NCBI GenBank assembly: GCA_028683995.1
Contig: JAQUGU010000119.1
Coordinates: 1-5,488 of the forward strand
Direction: 5' to 3'
Length of the DNA stretch: 5,488 nucleotides
From: Syntrophomonadaceae bacterium
Lineage (GTDB): Bacteria; Bacillota; Syntrophomonadia; Syntrophomonadales; Syntrophomonadaceae
Shown here: positions 1 to 5,488 of the stretch, piece by piece
Layout of the letters: each line of letters starts with the position of its first letter
How positions within the stretch are numbered: the stretch's first letter is position 1
Program-made: the position numbers and the translations under genes
Notes under the pieces: generated by a model
What the model was told of the DNA's origin: nothing
Database searches by the model: none
What the model saw: the letters and a program-made list of their open reading frames with translations, nothing else

Positions 1-1679
1 TGTATGTTCATGATGCTAATAAGAATGTTATAGAAGAATTAGAAACCCGGGGTTTGCTTTTAAAGGCGGCCAAAATTGAGCACCAGTATCCCTATTGCTG
101 GAGATGCAAGCACCCCATAATCTATCGCGCTACCGAACAATGGTTTGCCTCGATTGATGGTTTTCGCCAGGATGCGTTACAGGCCATTGACAGTGTGCGC
201 TGGATTCCAGCCTGGGGACGGGAACGAATCTATAACATGGTAAAAGACCGGGGTGACTGGTGTATATCCCGCCAGCGTACCTGGGGAGTTCCCATACCCA
301 TATTCTATTGTGAATCCTGCGGTAATACCGTAATAGATGAGAAGACTATTGAAAGGGTCAGTGAACTTTTTGCCCAGCATGGATCGGATATCTGGTTTAG
401 CCAGGAGGCATCTTACTTGTTGCCGGAAGGCTATTGCTGTTCCAGCTGCGGTGGTGATACATTCCGCAAGGAAACAGATACCATGGATGTCTGGTTTGAT
501 TCCGGTTCCAGCCATATGGCAGTTTTGGAGACCTATGATGAATTAAGCTGGCCAGCGGATATGTACCTGGAAGGCAGTGACCAGCATCGGGGATGGTTTA
601 ATTCCTCATTGTCAACTTCGGTGGCCATAAGGGGTGTGGCTCCTTACCGGCAGGTCTTAACTCATGGCTTTGTAGTCGATGAAAAGGGCAGAAAGATGTC
701 CAAGTCCCTTGGTAATGTAGTCGACCCCCTGAAACTTATTAAGAGCATGGGGGCAGATATCTTAAGGCTCTGGGTTTCTTCAGCTGACTATCGTAATGAC
801 GTTTCTGTGTCTGATAATATTATTAAACAATGTGCGGAAGCTTATCGTAAAATCCGTAATACCTGCCGTTTTATCCTGGGCAATGTTTATGATTTTGACC
901 CCACCTCGGAAGCGGTAGCTTATCAGGACCTGAACGAACTGGATAAATGGGCTCTGTTAAGGTTGCATAAGCTGATTAAGCGGGTAAGCAAGGCTTATGA
1001 AGATTATGAATTCCATGTAGTCTTCCATGCCGTTCATAACTTCTGTACCGTAGATTTAAGCAATATCTATTTCGATATTCTTAAAGACCGGCTGTACTGT
1101 TCCCACCCCCAGGACCCGGAAAGAAAAGCAGCCCAGACCGTGCTTTATGAGCTAATCAATGCTCTGGTGGTAATGTTAACCCCTATACTGGCTTACACCA
1201 GTGAGGAAATCTATAGTCACCTGCGTAAGGAAAATGACCCGGAAAGCGTACAACTTCTTGATTGGCCGCAGTATAAAGAAGAGTATATTGACGAAGCCAT
1301 TGAATCCCGGATGAGCAAAATTTTAGAGGTACGGGATGCTGTCACCAAAGCCCTGGAAGAGGCGCGAAGCCAGAAGGTTATTGGTCATTCCCTGGGTGCC
1401 AGTGTTTGTATCTACGCCAATGAAGAGTGGCTCAGTTTACTGAGTACCGTAAATCACCTGGATAAGATATTTATTGTTTCTCATGCCCAGCTTAAAGAAG
1501 AGGGGCAGCGCAGCCCGAATGCAGTTTCTTTGGAAGAACTACCCGGTATTTGGGTCGAGGTAGATCCCGCCGGCGGCGAAAAATGCGAGCGCTGCTGGAT
1601 TATCGAACCCTCAGCCAACGAGGAACATGGCCATCCCGGACTCTGTGACCGCTGTTCCGGGGTTGTTGAGAAACTGTAA
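1..1679 (+). CDS. ileS: Isoleucyl-tRNA synthetase, C-terminal part (5'-truncated by window edge)
   Basis: This class Ia aminoacyl-tRNA synthetase charges tRNA-Ile with isoleucine, using ATP, in the cytoplasm. The frame is open from base 3, giving 558 residues; bacterial IleS is usually about 920-950, so the N-terminal HIGH motif and most of the editing domain lie upstream. Visible in order (fragment numbering): CWRC at 32-35, two more Cys pairs at 103/106 and 146/149, the catalytic-core motifs MDVWFDSGSSH (161-171) and GSDQHRGW (191-198), and KMSKS (231-235; bases 693-707). An alpha-helical anticodon-binding region follows. The C-terminal zinc ribbon has Cys 528, 531, 548 and 551 and ends close to the stop, as in the bacterial zinc-containing IleS type. 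No frameshift or missing key residue is seen. TTG at 54 is an internal codon, not a start. Any T-box leader would be upstream of the window. Confidence 0.98.
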   Translation, partial: YVHDANKNVIEELETRGLLLKAAKIEHQYPYCWRCKHPIIYRATEQWFASIDGFRQDALQAIDSVRWIPAWGRERIYNMVKDRGDWCISRQRTWGVPIPIFYCESCGNTVIDEKTIERVSELFAQHGSDIWFSQEASYLLPEGYCCSSCGGDTFRKETDTMDVWFDSGSSHMAVLETYDELSWPADMYLEGSDQHRGWFNSSLSTSVAIRGVAPYRQVLTHGFVVDEKGRKMSKSLGNVVDPLKLIKSMGADILRLWVSSADYRNDVSVSDNIIKQCAEAYRKIRNTCRFILGNVYDFDPTSEAVAYQDLNELDKWALLRLHKLIKRVSKAYEDYEFHVVFHAVHNFCTVDLSNIYFDILKDRLYCSHPQDPERKAAQTVLYELINALVVMLTPILAYTSEEIYSHLRKENDPESVQLLDWPQYKEEYIDEAIESRMSKILEVRDAVTKALEEARSQKVIGHSLGASVCIYANEEWLSLLSTVNHLDKIFIVSHAQLKEEGQRSPNAVSLEELPGIWVEVDPAGGEKCERCWIIEPSANEEHGHPGLCDRCSGVVEKL

Positions 1680-1681
1680 TA

Positions 1682-1750
1682 CTGAAATAGACCGGGGAGT
1701 GGACGCGGACTCGCTTCGCTCGCGCGGATTTCAGCAGGGATTTACGCGGA
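1682..1750. repeat. GC-rich degenerate repeat with imperfect inverted repeat, just after ileS
   Basis: Three bases after the ileS stop, CTGAAAT (1682-1688) is complementary to ATTTCAG (1728-1734). Nested inside are CCG/CGG (1692-1694 with 1725-1727) and CGCG/CGCG (1704-1707 with 1721-1724), separated by an unpaired stretch on the left arm. CGCGGA occurs three times, at 1704, 1723 and 1745, and a fourth time at 1870. The 10-mer TGGACGCGGA is present at both 1700-1709 and 1866-1875. Composition differs sharply from the AT-rich sequence that follows. A decayed intergenic repeat is the likeliest reading. It could end the ileS transcript by forming a hairpin, but no T run follows. Confidence 0.55.
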
Positions 1751-1903
1751 TATTATTAGAATATAACTTAAACCCCATCTGCCATTCATTAATGGTTGCG
1801 GGTGTACCTGAAAATATAACTGGTTAATTAAGTATTTTAGCCATTTAATTTGGGTAATAATAATATGGACGCGGATCATGCGATTTAAAACAAGGCGCGA
1901 AGT

Positions 1904-2003
1904 TTGTAGGGGCGAACCCATGTGTTCGCCCGCGGGTAGGCAGTTCATTAGGCGGTAAGAGTAAGGTACCCCGGTGGGCAGACACACGGGTCTGCCCCTA
2001 CAA
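1904..2003. repeat. MITE-like nested palindromic repeat (100 bp)
   Basis: The ends are perfect 10 bp terminal inverted repeats, TTGTAGGGGC (1904-1913) and GCCCCTACAA (1994-2003). Each 28 bp arm is itself a hairpin: GGGCGAAC/GTTCGCCC (1910-1917 with 1924-1931) and GGGCAGAC/GTCTGCCC (1976-1983 with 1990-1997), each with a 6-base loop. The arms match as inverted repeats at 23 of 28 positions. Four of the five differences are paired swaps that keep both stems intact. The 44 bp centre (1932-1975) has no gene. No transposase and no clear target-site duplication are visible. From memory, elements starting TGTAGGGGCGAAC and ending GCCCCTACA are common between genes in many bacteria; I could not run a search. 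Confidence 0.8.
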
Positions 2004-2100
2004 CTAACGGCCCGTTCGATAAGCCTGGAGTAACAAAAAATATTAGCTTAATCAAAATAATTTGCGTCTAATTATCGGGGAGGGGAATCACAAAAGGAAG

Positions 2101-2118
2101 AAGAGGTGTTGCTTTGTG
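2101..2118 (+). promoter_or_regulatory. Ribosome-binding site and GTG start of the DksA-like gene
   Basis: GAGGTG (2103-2108) lies 7 bases before GTG at 2116, and AGGAAG just upstream adds purines. This decides the start: an in-frame TTG at 2062 would add 18 residues with no family character and has no properly placed Shine-Dalgarno site. A second purine block, GGGGAGGGG at 2077-2085, has no start codon at usable distance. Confidence 0.75.
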
Positions 2119-2583
2119 GCCCCATACAACCGTTTACTGGCCCGAAAACAAGAATTGGAACAAATGACCGGCGCCTTGCGGGAAAGACTAATGACCCCTC
2201 TGGCGGAGACTACCGATGAACTCTCCCTGTATGATCAGCATCCGGCTGATATAGGCTCGGAGGTATATGAGAGGGAAAAAGACAGCGGTATTTTAGAGTT
2301 GATGGAACTGGAACTGGAAAAAGTCCACGATGCCCTGCATAAACATGAACAGGGCAGGTATGGAGTATGCGACGTTTGTGGGCAGGCCATCGAACCGGGC
2401 CGTTTGGATAGAATGGTTAATACTACCCTCTGTGCCGGTTGTGCCCAGCAACGCCAGGATAGCTTCCGCCGCCCGGCTGAAGAAGAAGTGCTTATAGCCG
2501 GTGATATGTCGGACCGAGGCGAGACCTTTCAGGTAGCCGGCTACGAGTATTTTGAAAGTGGCGACGGCTCGTCATCCGGCTAA
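2116..2583 (+). CDS. DksA/TraR-family zinc-finger protein (YlyA/YteA-like)
   Basis: This 155-residue protein has the DksA fold plan. A first predicted helix (about 3-29) and a second (about 47-78) form a coiled-coil arm. They are joined by a tip containing ELSLYDQHPADIGSE (35-49), a signature of the Firmicutes YteA/YlyA branch. A C4 zinc finger follows at Cys 85, 88, 106 and 109, in the CX2CX17CX2C spacing of DksA. The tail is acidic and flexible (AEEEV to GSSSG). E. coli DksA inserts its arm into the RNA polymerase secondary channel and works with ppGpp. Whether this branch does the same is inference: D45 matches the key tip Asp74, but the Ala76 position is Gly47 and the Asp71 position is His42. 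The position after ileS matches B. subtilis ylyA. No terminator follows the stop. Confidence 0.88.
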   Translation: MAPYNRLLARKQELEQMTGALRERLMTPLAETTDELSLYDQHPADIGSEVYEREKDSGILELMELELEKVHDALHKHEQGRYGVCDVCGQAIEPGRLDRMVNTTLCAGCAQQRQDSFRRPAEEEVLIAGDMSDRGETFQVAGYEYFESGDGSSSG

Positions 2584-2594
2584 ACCGGGAAGTC

Positions 2595-2623
2595 TTGATA
2601 AAATACGCTGCAGAGTATATATT
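2595..2623 (+). promoter_or_regulatory. Sigma-A type promoter for the glycosyltransferase-murT-gatD operon
   Basis: TTGATA (2595-2600) and TATATT (2618-2623) are separated by exactly 17 bp, and each matches the vegetative consensus at 5 of 6 positions. The expected start of transcription is near 2630, which gives a leader of about 85 bases before the TTG start at 2716. It is the only strong promoter I can place in the window. Readthrough from the DksA-like gene remains possible because no terminator is seen. Confidence 0.65.
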
Positions 2624-2630
2624 GTTTTGT

Positions 2631-2684
2631 AGTGGGGTATGAGGGGTCAGGCTTTAAGTGTACCCCTTACTCCTCCCTCCTCAC
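2631..2684 (+). repeat. Palindromic, G-rich/CT-rich repeat in the operon leader
   Basis: A G-rich half (GTGGGGTATGAGGGGT, 2632-2647) is followed by a pyrimidine-rich half (2663-2684). Several pairings compete: AGTGGGGTA (2631-2639) with TACCCC plus ACT (2661-2671, two-base bulge); TGAGGGGT (2640-2647) with ACCCCTTA (2662-2669, one G-U pair); or 2632-2637 and 2641-2647 with 2679-2684 and 2669-2675 around a 3-by-3 internal loop. The core GGGGTCAGGCTTTAAGTG resembles REP-like intergenic repeats I recall from other bacteria, which is an unsearched impression. It would form the 5' end of the operon transcript. Confidence 0.55.
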
Positions 2685-2700
2685 GCCTAACCAACCATAA

Positions 2701-2718
2701 AGGAGGCAAGCCGCATTG
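2701..2718 (+). promoter_or_regulatory. Ribosome-binding site and TTG start of the glycosyltransferase
   Basis: A perfect AGGAGG (2701-2706) lies 9 bases before TTG at 2716. The frame from there opens directly with MKIGIFTDSY, the expected N-terminus of the family. CCTCCT at 2676-2681, in the leader, is its exact complement and could pair with it across a 19-base loop. Confidence 0.85.
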
Positions 2719-3912
2719 AAAATTGGAATTTTTACTGATAGTTATAAGCCCTATACCAGCGGTGTTGTCACTTCCATCTGCACATTCAGGGAAGAACTTG
2801 AAAAATTGGGGCACCAGATATATATTTTTGCCCCCAGTTATCCAGGATATAGCGAAAATGAGGATGGTGTATACCGGTACTACTCGGTACCTTCACCCAC
2901 CAATCCCGACTATACCCTGGCTATTCCTATTTATCCAGGGATGAATAGCCTCTTAAAACGATTAGATTTGGATATTATCCATGTTCACTCTCCCTTTACC
3001 ATGGGCAGGGTAGGACTGCATTATGCCCGCCGGTATGATATACCTATTGTCTTTACTTATCATACCCTGTATGACCAGTATGTCCATTATGTCCCCGTTG
3101 CCCAGGATTTAGCCCGGGACGTTACCATTAAATACAGTAAAAACTTCTGCAACCAGTGCGACCATATAGTTGTTCCCAGCCGGGAAGTTGAAACTATTTT
3201 GACCGAGTTAAATATCAAAACTCCCCGGTCAGTAATACCTACCGGTGTTCCGCTTGAGAAATTTAGCCATGGTGACCGACAATGGCTGCGAAAACATTAT
3301 GATATCCCGGAGAAAAACCGGATATTGTTATTTGTAGGGCGTTTGACCAAAGAAAAAAACCTGGACTTCCTGTTGGATGCTTTTAAGCAGGTACACCAGC
3401 AGATACCTGATACCAGTCTGGTCATAACAGCTCAGGGTCCTATGGAGGGGGAACTTAAGAAACATGCGGGGCGGCTGGGCTTGGACCTTAAGCAGGATGT
3501 TATTTTTACCGGGGTTCTGCCTTTTGACACTCTGGTAAACGTCTACTACTCGGCTGACTTATTTGTCTTTTCATCGGTAACCGAAACCCAGGGGCTGGTT
3601 TTAATTGAGGCCATGGCCGCAGGTTTACCGGTAGTAGCAGTTCGAGCTTATGGGGTTCAGGATATGGTCGATGACGGAATCAATGGTTACCTTACTCCCT
3701 GTTCTATCCCGGAATTTTCCCAGGCCGTGTGTAAACTGCTGGATGATAAAGAAAATTACCGGTGTTTTAGCCAGAATGCTCTACTAAAGGCAGATAGCCT
3801 TTCTTCCCATAATATGGCTAAAAAACTGGAAGAGCTTTACCTGCAGCTGGACATTAGGAATCGGCGTCGTCGCATCCGGGTGAAAGACCTGATCGGATGG
3901 TTTGGTTCCTAA
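2716..3912 (+). CDS. GT4-family glycosyltransferase, diacylglycerol alpha-glucosyltransferase-like
   Basis: This 398-residue retaining glycosyltransferase has the GT-B fold. The N-terminal acceptor domain opens MKIGIFTDSYKPYTSGVVTS with the GVV loop (16-18), then HVHSPF (89-94) and TYHTLYDQYVHY (114-125). The C-terminal nucleotide-sugar domain has VGRLTKEKN (207-215) and the family EX7E motif, E290 and E298, in ETQGLVLIEAMAAGLPVVA. These traits match Firmicutes and mollicute enzymes that move glucose from UDP-glucose to diacylglycerol at the inner membrane face, but sugar and acceptor cannot be read from sequence; a mannosyl- or other lipid glycosyltransferase is possible. The C-terminus has an Arg cluster (381-388) and then VKDLIGWFGS, a plausible membrane-contact tail. 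murT starts 11 bases after the stop, so the two are probably co-transcribed in an envelope operon. Confidence 0.9.
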   Translation: MKIGIFTDSYKPYTSGVVTSICTFREELEKLGHQIYIFAPSYPGYSENEDGVYRYYSVPSPTNPDYTLAIPIYPGMNSLLKRLDLDIIHVHSPFTMGRVGLHYARRYDIPIVFTYHTLYDQYVHYVPVAQDLARDVTIKYSKNFCNQCDHIVVPSREVETILTELNIKTPRSVIPTGVPLEKFSHGDRQWLRKHYDIPEKNRILLFVGRLTKEKNLDFLLDAFKQVHQQIPDTSLVITAQGPMEGELKKHAGRLGLDLKQDVIFTGVLPFDTLVNVYYSADLFVFSSVTETQGLVLIEAMAAGLPVVAVRAYGVQDMVDDGINGYLTPCSIPEFSQAVCKLLDDKENYRCFSQNALLKADSLSSHNMAKKLEELYLQLDIRNRRRRIRVKDLIGWFGS

Positions 3913-3926
3913 AGGAGACATTGATG
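3911..3926 (+). promoter_or_regulatory. Ribosome-binding site and ATG start of murT
   Basis: AAAGGAGA (3911-3918) overlaps the glycosyltransferase stop codon and lies 5-6 bases before ATG at 3924. This favours 3924 over the in-frame ATG at 3897, which lies inside the preceding gene with no Shine-Dalgarno site, and over TTG at 3921, which is too close to the site. Confidence 0.8.
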
Positions 3927-5309
3927 AATCGTATTCGGTTACTATTAGCCATATTAGTTGGCAAGACCTTTATTATAATTAGCCGCTTGCTGGGAAATCA
4001 GGGGAGTAGTTTTCCCGGTAAAATGGCTCGGCGTATCTACCCCGGAATACTAAGAGAACTGGCCGCAAAGGTTAACGGTAAAATCATAATAGTTACCGGT
4101 ACCAATGGTAAAACTACGACCAGCAACATGCTGGGCCGGATAATAAGTGAACCTGGTACGGTGCTGGTACATAATCAGAGCGGGGCTAATATGCTTCCCG
4201 GGATAACTACTGCCTTTATAGAAAAGACCAGTTTAACTGGCCGAAAACATTTTGACTATGCCTTGTTAGAAACCGATGAAGCCTATGTACCTTTACTGAT
4301 AGAAGAAGTAAACGCCGGTTTACTCCTGATTACCAACTTCTTTAGCGATCAGTTGGATCGTTTTGGTGAACTGGATAACATCGTTAAAATGATAAAAGAT
4401 ACAGTAAAGGATCGGGAGATTGACCTCCTGCTCAATGCTGATGATCCGCTGACTGCCCATTTTCGCGACCTCACTTCCGCTCACTCTTTCTATTTTGGTT
4501 TTACTGCCACCGGTTATGATAGTTATGATAGCCGGGAAAGTCGGGAAGGACGGCATTGTGTTATCTGCGGGCAGGAATTGGAATACCAGCGCTATCATTA
4601 TGCCGGGCTAGGTAAATTCACCTGCCCGGGATGTGGAAATCATAACCCGGAACCGGATTTTACCGGCCACAATCTAGTAATGAATCCTACAATCGAGCTT
4701 ATGGTTGATGATTTAGAAATAAACAGCCCCTATCAGGGATTTTACAACGCCTATAATGTAGTTGCCGCCGTAGCTGCAGCCAGGATAATTGGTATTAACC
4801 AGCAGCAGATACAGACCGCCATTGCTGGCTATCAGCCCCAGGCCGGAAGAATGGAGACCTTTCACATTAATGGCCGTCCTGCCGTATTAATTCTGGTTAA
4901 AAATCCTACCGGATTAAATCAAAGCCTTACCACCGTAATCCAGGACCATTCATCTAAAAACCTGGTCTTTGCTCTCAATGATAATGCTGGCGATGGCCGG
5001 GATATATCCTGGATTTGGGATGCTGATATTGAGGTAATTGAGGAAGAGCAGGACCGGATAAAGCAAATTATTTGTTCCGGGCTGCGCAGCGGCGATATGG
5101 CTTTACGGGTGAAATATGCCGGCTACCCGGTTGACCGACTGCAAATCAGGTCGAACCTGAAAGAGGCTATAGCACATATTGCCGGTCTGGAGGGTGAAAA
5201 GATATACCTGCTCAGCACCTATTCCGCTTTATTTGAATGCCGCAAAATACTATTAGACCTGCAAAAACAATCAGACAAAATACCGGTTGAGGTTCCGGCC
5301 CGGGGGTGA
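3924..5309 (+). CDS. murT: Lipid II isoglutaminyl synthase, MurT subunit
   Basis: MurT is the Mur-ligase-like subunit that uses ATP to activate the alpha-carboxyl of D-Glu in lipid II. Its partner GatD supplies ammonia from glutamine, giving D-isoglutamine. The protein has 461 residues, normal for the family. In order: a hydrophobic N-terminal segment (about 5-24), P-loop GTNGKTTT (59-66), ETDEAYVP (116-123), NFFSDQLDRFGELD (138-151), NADDP (171-175), and a zinc ribbon inserted in the central domain with Cys 212, 215, 234 and 237. GRM (308-310) leads into the C-terminal DUF1727 domain with KNPTG (326-330), DGRDISWIWD (357-366) and TYSALF (432-437). In Staphylococcus aureus a MurT aspartate in the C-terminal domain completes the GatD catalytic triad; the DGRDISW region is the likely equivalent. 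gatD follows. The last two codons and the stop lie inside a palindromic repeat. Confidence 0.95.
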   Translation: MNRIRLLLAILVGKTFIIISRLLGNQGSSFPGKMARRIYPGILRELAAKVNGKIIIVTGTNGKTTTSNMLGRIISEPGTVLVHNQSGANMLPGITTAFIEKTSLTGRKHFDYALLETDEAYVPLLIEEVNAGLLLITNFFSDQLDRFGELDNIVKMIKDTVKDREIDLLLNADDPLTAHFRDLTSAHSFYFGFTATGYDSYDSRESREGRHCVICGQELEYQRYHYAGLGKFTCPGCGNHNPEPDFTGHNLVMNPTIELMVDDLEINSPYQGFYNAYNVVAAVAAARIIGINQQQIQTAIAGYQPQAGRMETFHINGRPAVLILVKNPTGLNQSLTTVIQDHSSKNLVFALNDNAGDGRDISWIWDADIEVIEEEQDRIKQIICSGLRSGDMALRVKYAGYPVDRLQIRSNLKEAIAHIAGLEGEKIYLLSTYSALFECRKILLDLQKQSDKIPVEVPARG

Positions 5310-5336
5310 CAGGGGACGGTTCCTGTGTCACCCCCG
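5301..5336. repeat. REP-like palindrome carrying the murT stop codon
   Basis: CGGGGGTGACA (5301-5311) pairs perfectly over 11 bp with TGTCACCCCCG (5326-5336). An alternative stem extends to AGG/CCT with a two-base bulge and leaves the loop GGACGGTT. The left arm encodes the last two MurT residues, and the stop TGA is bases 5307-5309. Only three T follow the stem, so it is not a standard terminator. From memory, the core GGGGACGGTTCCTGTGTCA resembles a repeat scattered through many Firmicutes genomes, sometimes near REP-associated tyrosine transposases; this was not searched. It may act as a processing or stability hairpin between murT and gatD. Confidence 0.75.
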
Positions 5337-5361
5337 TTTGGGAATAGAAGGAGGGTTATCG

Positions 5362-5488
5362 ATGGCCGAATTTAGAATAGCTTATATGTATCCCCATTTA
5401 ATGAACCTTTATGGCGATCGGGGCAACCTCCTCTGCCTGCAAAAAAGGCTGCACTGGTATGGACACCAAGCATATATTAAAGAAGTTT
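5362..5488 (+). CDS. gatD: Lipid II isoglutaminyl synthase, GatD glutamine amidotransferase subunit (N-terminus, cut by window edge)
   Basis: The first 42 residues are visible, starting MAEFRIAYMYPHLMNLYGDR and continuing with GNLLCLQKRL. The YPxLMNLYGDRGN block is characteristic of GatD, a class I (CobB/CobQ-like) glutamine amidotransferase that hydrolyses glutamine and passes ammonia to MurT for amidation of lipid II at D-Glu. The catalytic Cys and His lie beyond the window, so activity cannot be judged. The ATG at 5362 is preceded by AAGGAGGG (5348-5355) at 6 bases. It follows murT on the same strand, 52 bases after its stop, with the palindrome in between; the two are almost certainly co-transcribed. 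Confidence 0.93.
   Translation, partial: MAEFRIAYMYPHLMNLYGDRGNLLCLQKRLHWYGHQAYIKEV

Larger units (their letters stand above)
1680..2115. other. 436 bp gap after ileS, without a credible gene
   Basis: The gap between ileS and the DksA-like gene holds, in order: a GC-rich repeat patch with an imperfect inverted repeat (1682-1750), an AT-rich stretch (about 1751-1865), a second copy of TGGACGCGGA (1866-1875), a 100 bp MITE-like palindrome (1904-2003), and an AT-rich leader ending in the ribosome-binding site for the next gene. No rho-independent terminator with a T tract is visible after ileS, and no convincing promoter could be placed before the next gene. Short open frames here run through the repeats and have no Shine-Dalgarno site. 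Confidence 0.8.

Noticed and set aside
177..515. Minus-strand frame of 112 codons inside ileS
   Set aside because: It is a shadow of the strongly conserved ileS catalytic region; no family character or ribosome-binding site.
1782..1795. Small hairpin CCATT/AATGG and the repeated 9-mer AATATAACT (1760 and 1813)
   Set aside because: A five-base stem and a 9 bp AT-rich match are expected by chance in this composition.
1627..1827. Open frame of 66 codons on the plus strand overlapping the ileS end
   Set aside because: It lies out of frame over the ileS zinc-ribbon codons and then runs into repeat sequence, with no family features.
1742..1987. Open frame of 81 codons on the minus strand in the gap after ileS
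   Set aside because: It runs through the MITE-like palindrome and AT-rich sequence, has no recognisable family features and no clear Shine-Dalgarno site.
2015..2075. Promoter directly upstream of the DksA-like gene
   Set aside because: AT-rich hexamers such as TATTAG and TAATTA are present, but no pair with a good -35 box at 16-18 bp spacing could be placed.
2062..2115. Upstream TTG start giving an 18-residue longer DksA-like protein
   Set aside because: The extra residues do not look like the family, and GTG at 2116 has a well-spaced Shine-Dalgarno site.
3897..3923. Earlier ATG (3897) or TTG (3921) as the murT start
   Set aside because: 3897 lies inside the glycosyltransferase gene with no Shine-Dalgarno site and 3921 is too close to it; ATG 3924 is well placed.
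4320..4598. Minus-strand frame of 92 codons inside murT
   Set aside because: It is a shadow opposite conserved MurT motifs, including part of the zinc ribbon.
5301..5340. Rho-independent terminator between murT and gatD
   Set aside because: The stem is strong but only three T follow, and gatD must be expressed with murT; a repeat is the better reading.

Overview
The window looks like a housekeeping stretch of a Firmicutes chromosome, most likely a Clostridia-class anaerobe. This is inferred from four things: ileS is followed by a DksA/TraR-type zinc-finger gene (as in the Bacillus subtilis ileS-ylyA order), there is a murT-gatD pair, GTG and TTG starts are used behind strong Shine-Dalgarno sites, and the repeats in the gaps are of a kind I associate with Clostridia. 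The species cannot be named from this sequence. All genes are on the + strand.

Layout. 1-1679 is the C-terminal 558 residues of isoleucyl-tRNA synthetase (ileS), cut by the window edge. 1680-2115 is a 436 bp non-coding gap with GC-rich repeat remnants and a 100 bp MITE-like nested palindrome. 2116-2583 is a small DksA/TraR-family (YlyA/YteA-like) protein with an intact four-cysteine zinc finger. 2584-2715 holds the best promoter in the window (TTGATA, 17 bp, TATATT) and a foldable leader. 2716-3912 is a GT4-family glycosyltransferase similar to diacylglycerol alpha-glucosyltransferases. 3924-5309 is MurT. 5362 to the window end is the start of GatD. A compact palindromic repeat at 5301-5336 contains the murT stop codon.

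How the genes fit together. The glycosyltransferase, murT and gatD are probably one envelope operon read from the promoter at 2595-2623. MurT and GatD together amidate the D-glutamate of lipid II to D-isoglutamine. The glycosyltransferase probably glycosylates a membrane lipid or another envelope acceptor. IleS (translation) and the DksA-like protein (possibly an RNA polymerase regulator) form the upstream block. lspA, which often follows this pair in Firmicutes, is not here.

I see no sign of a new multi-gene system: every coding gene belongs to a recognisable family. The less ordinary material is between the genes. Each gap longer than 50 bp carries a different palindromic repeat; one supplies a stop codon, and another lies in a leader that could mask the glycosyltransferase ribosome-binding site.
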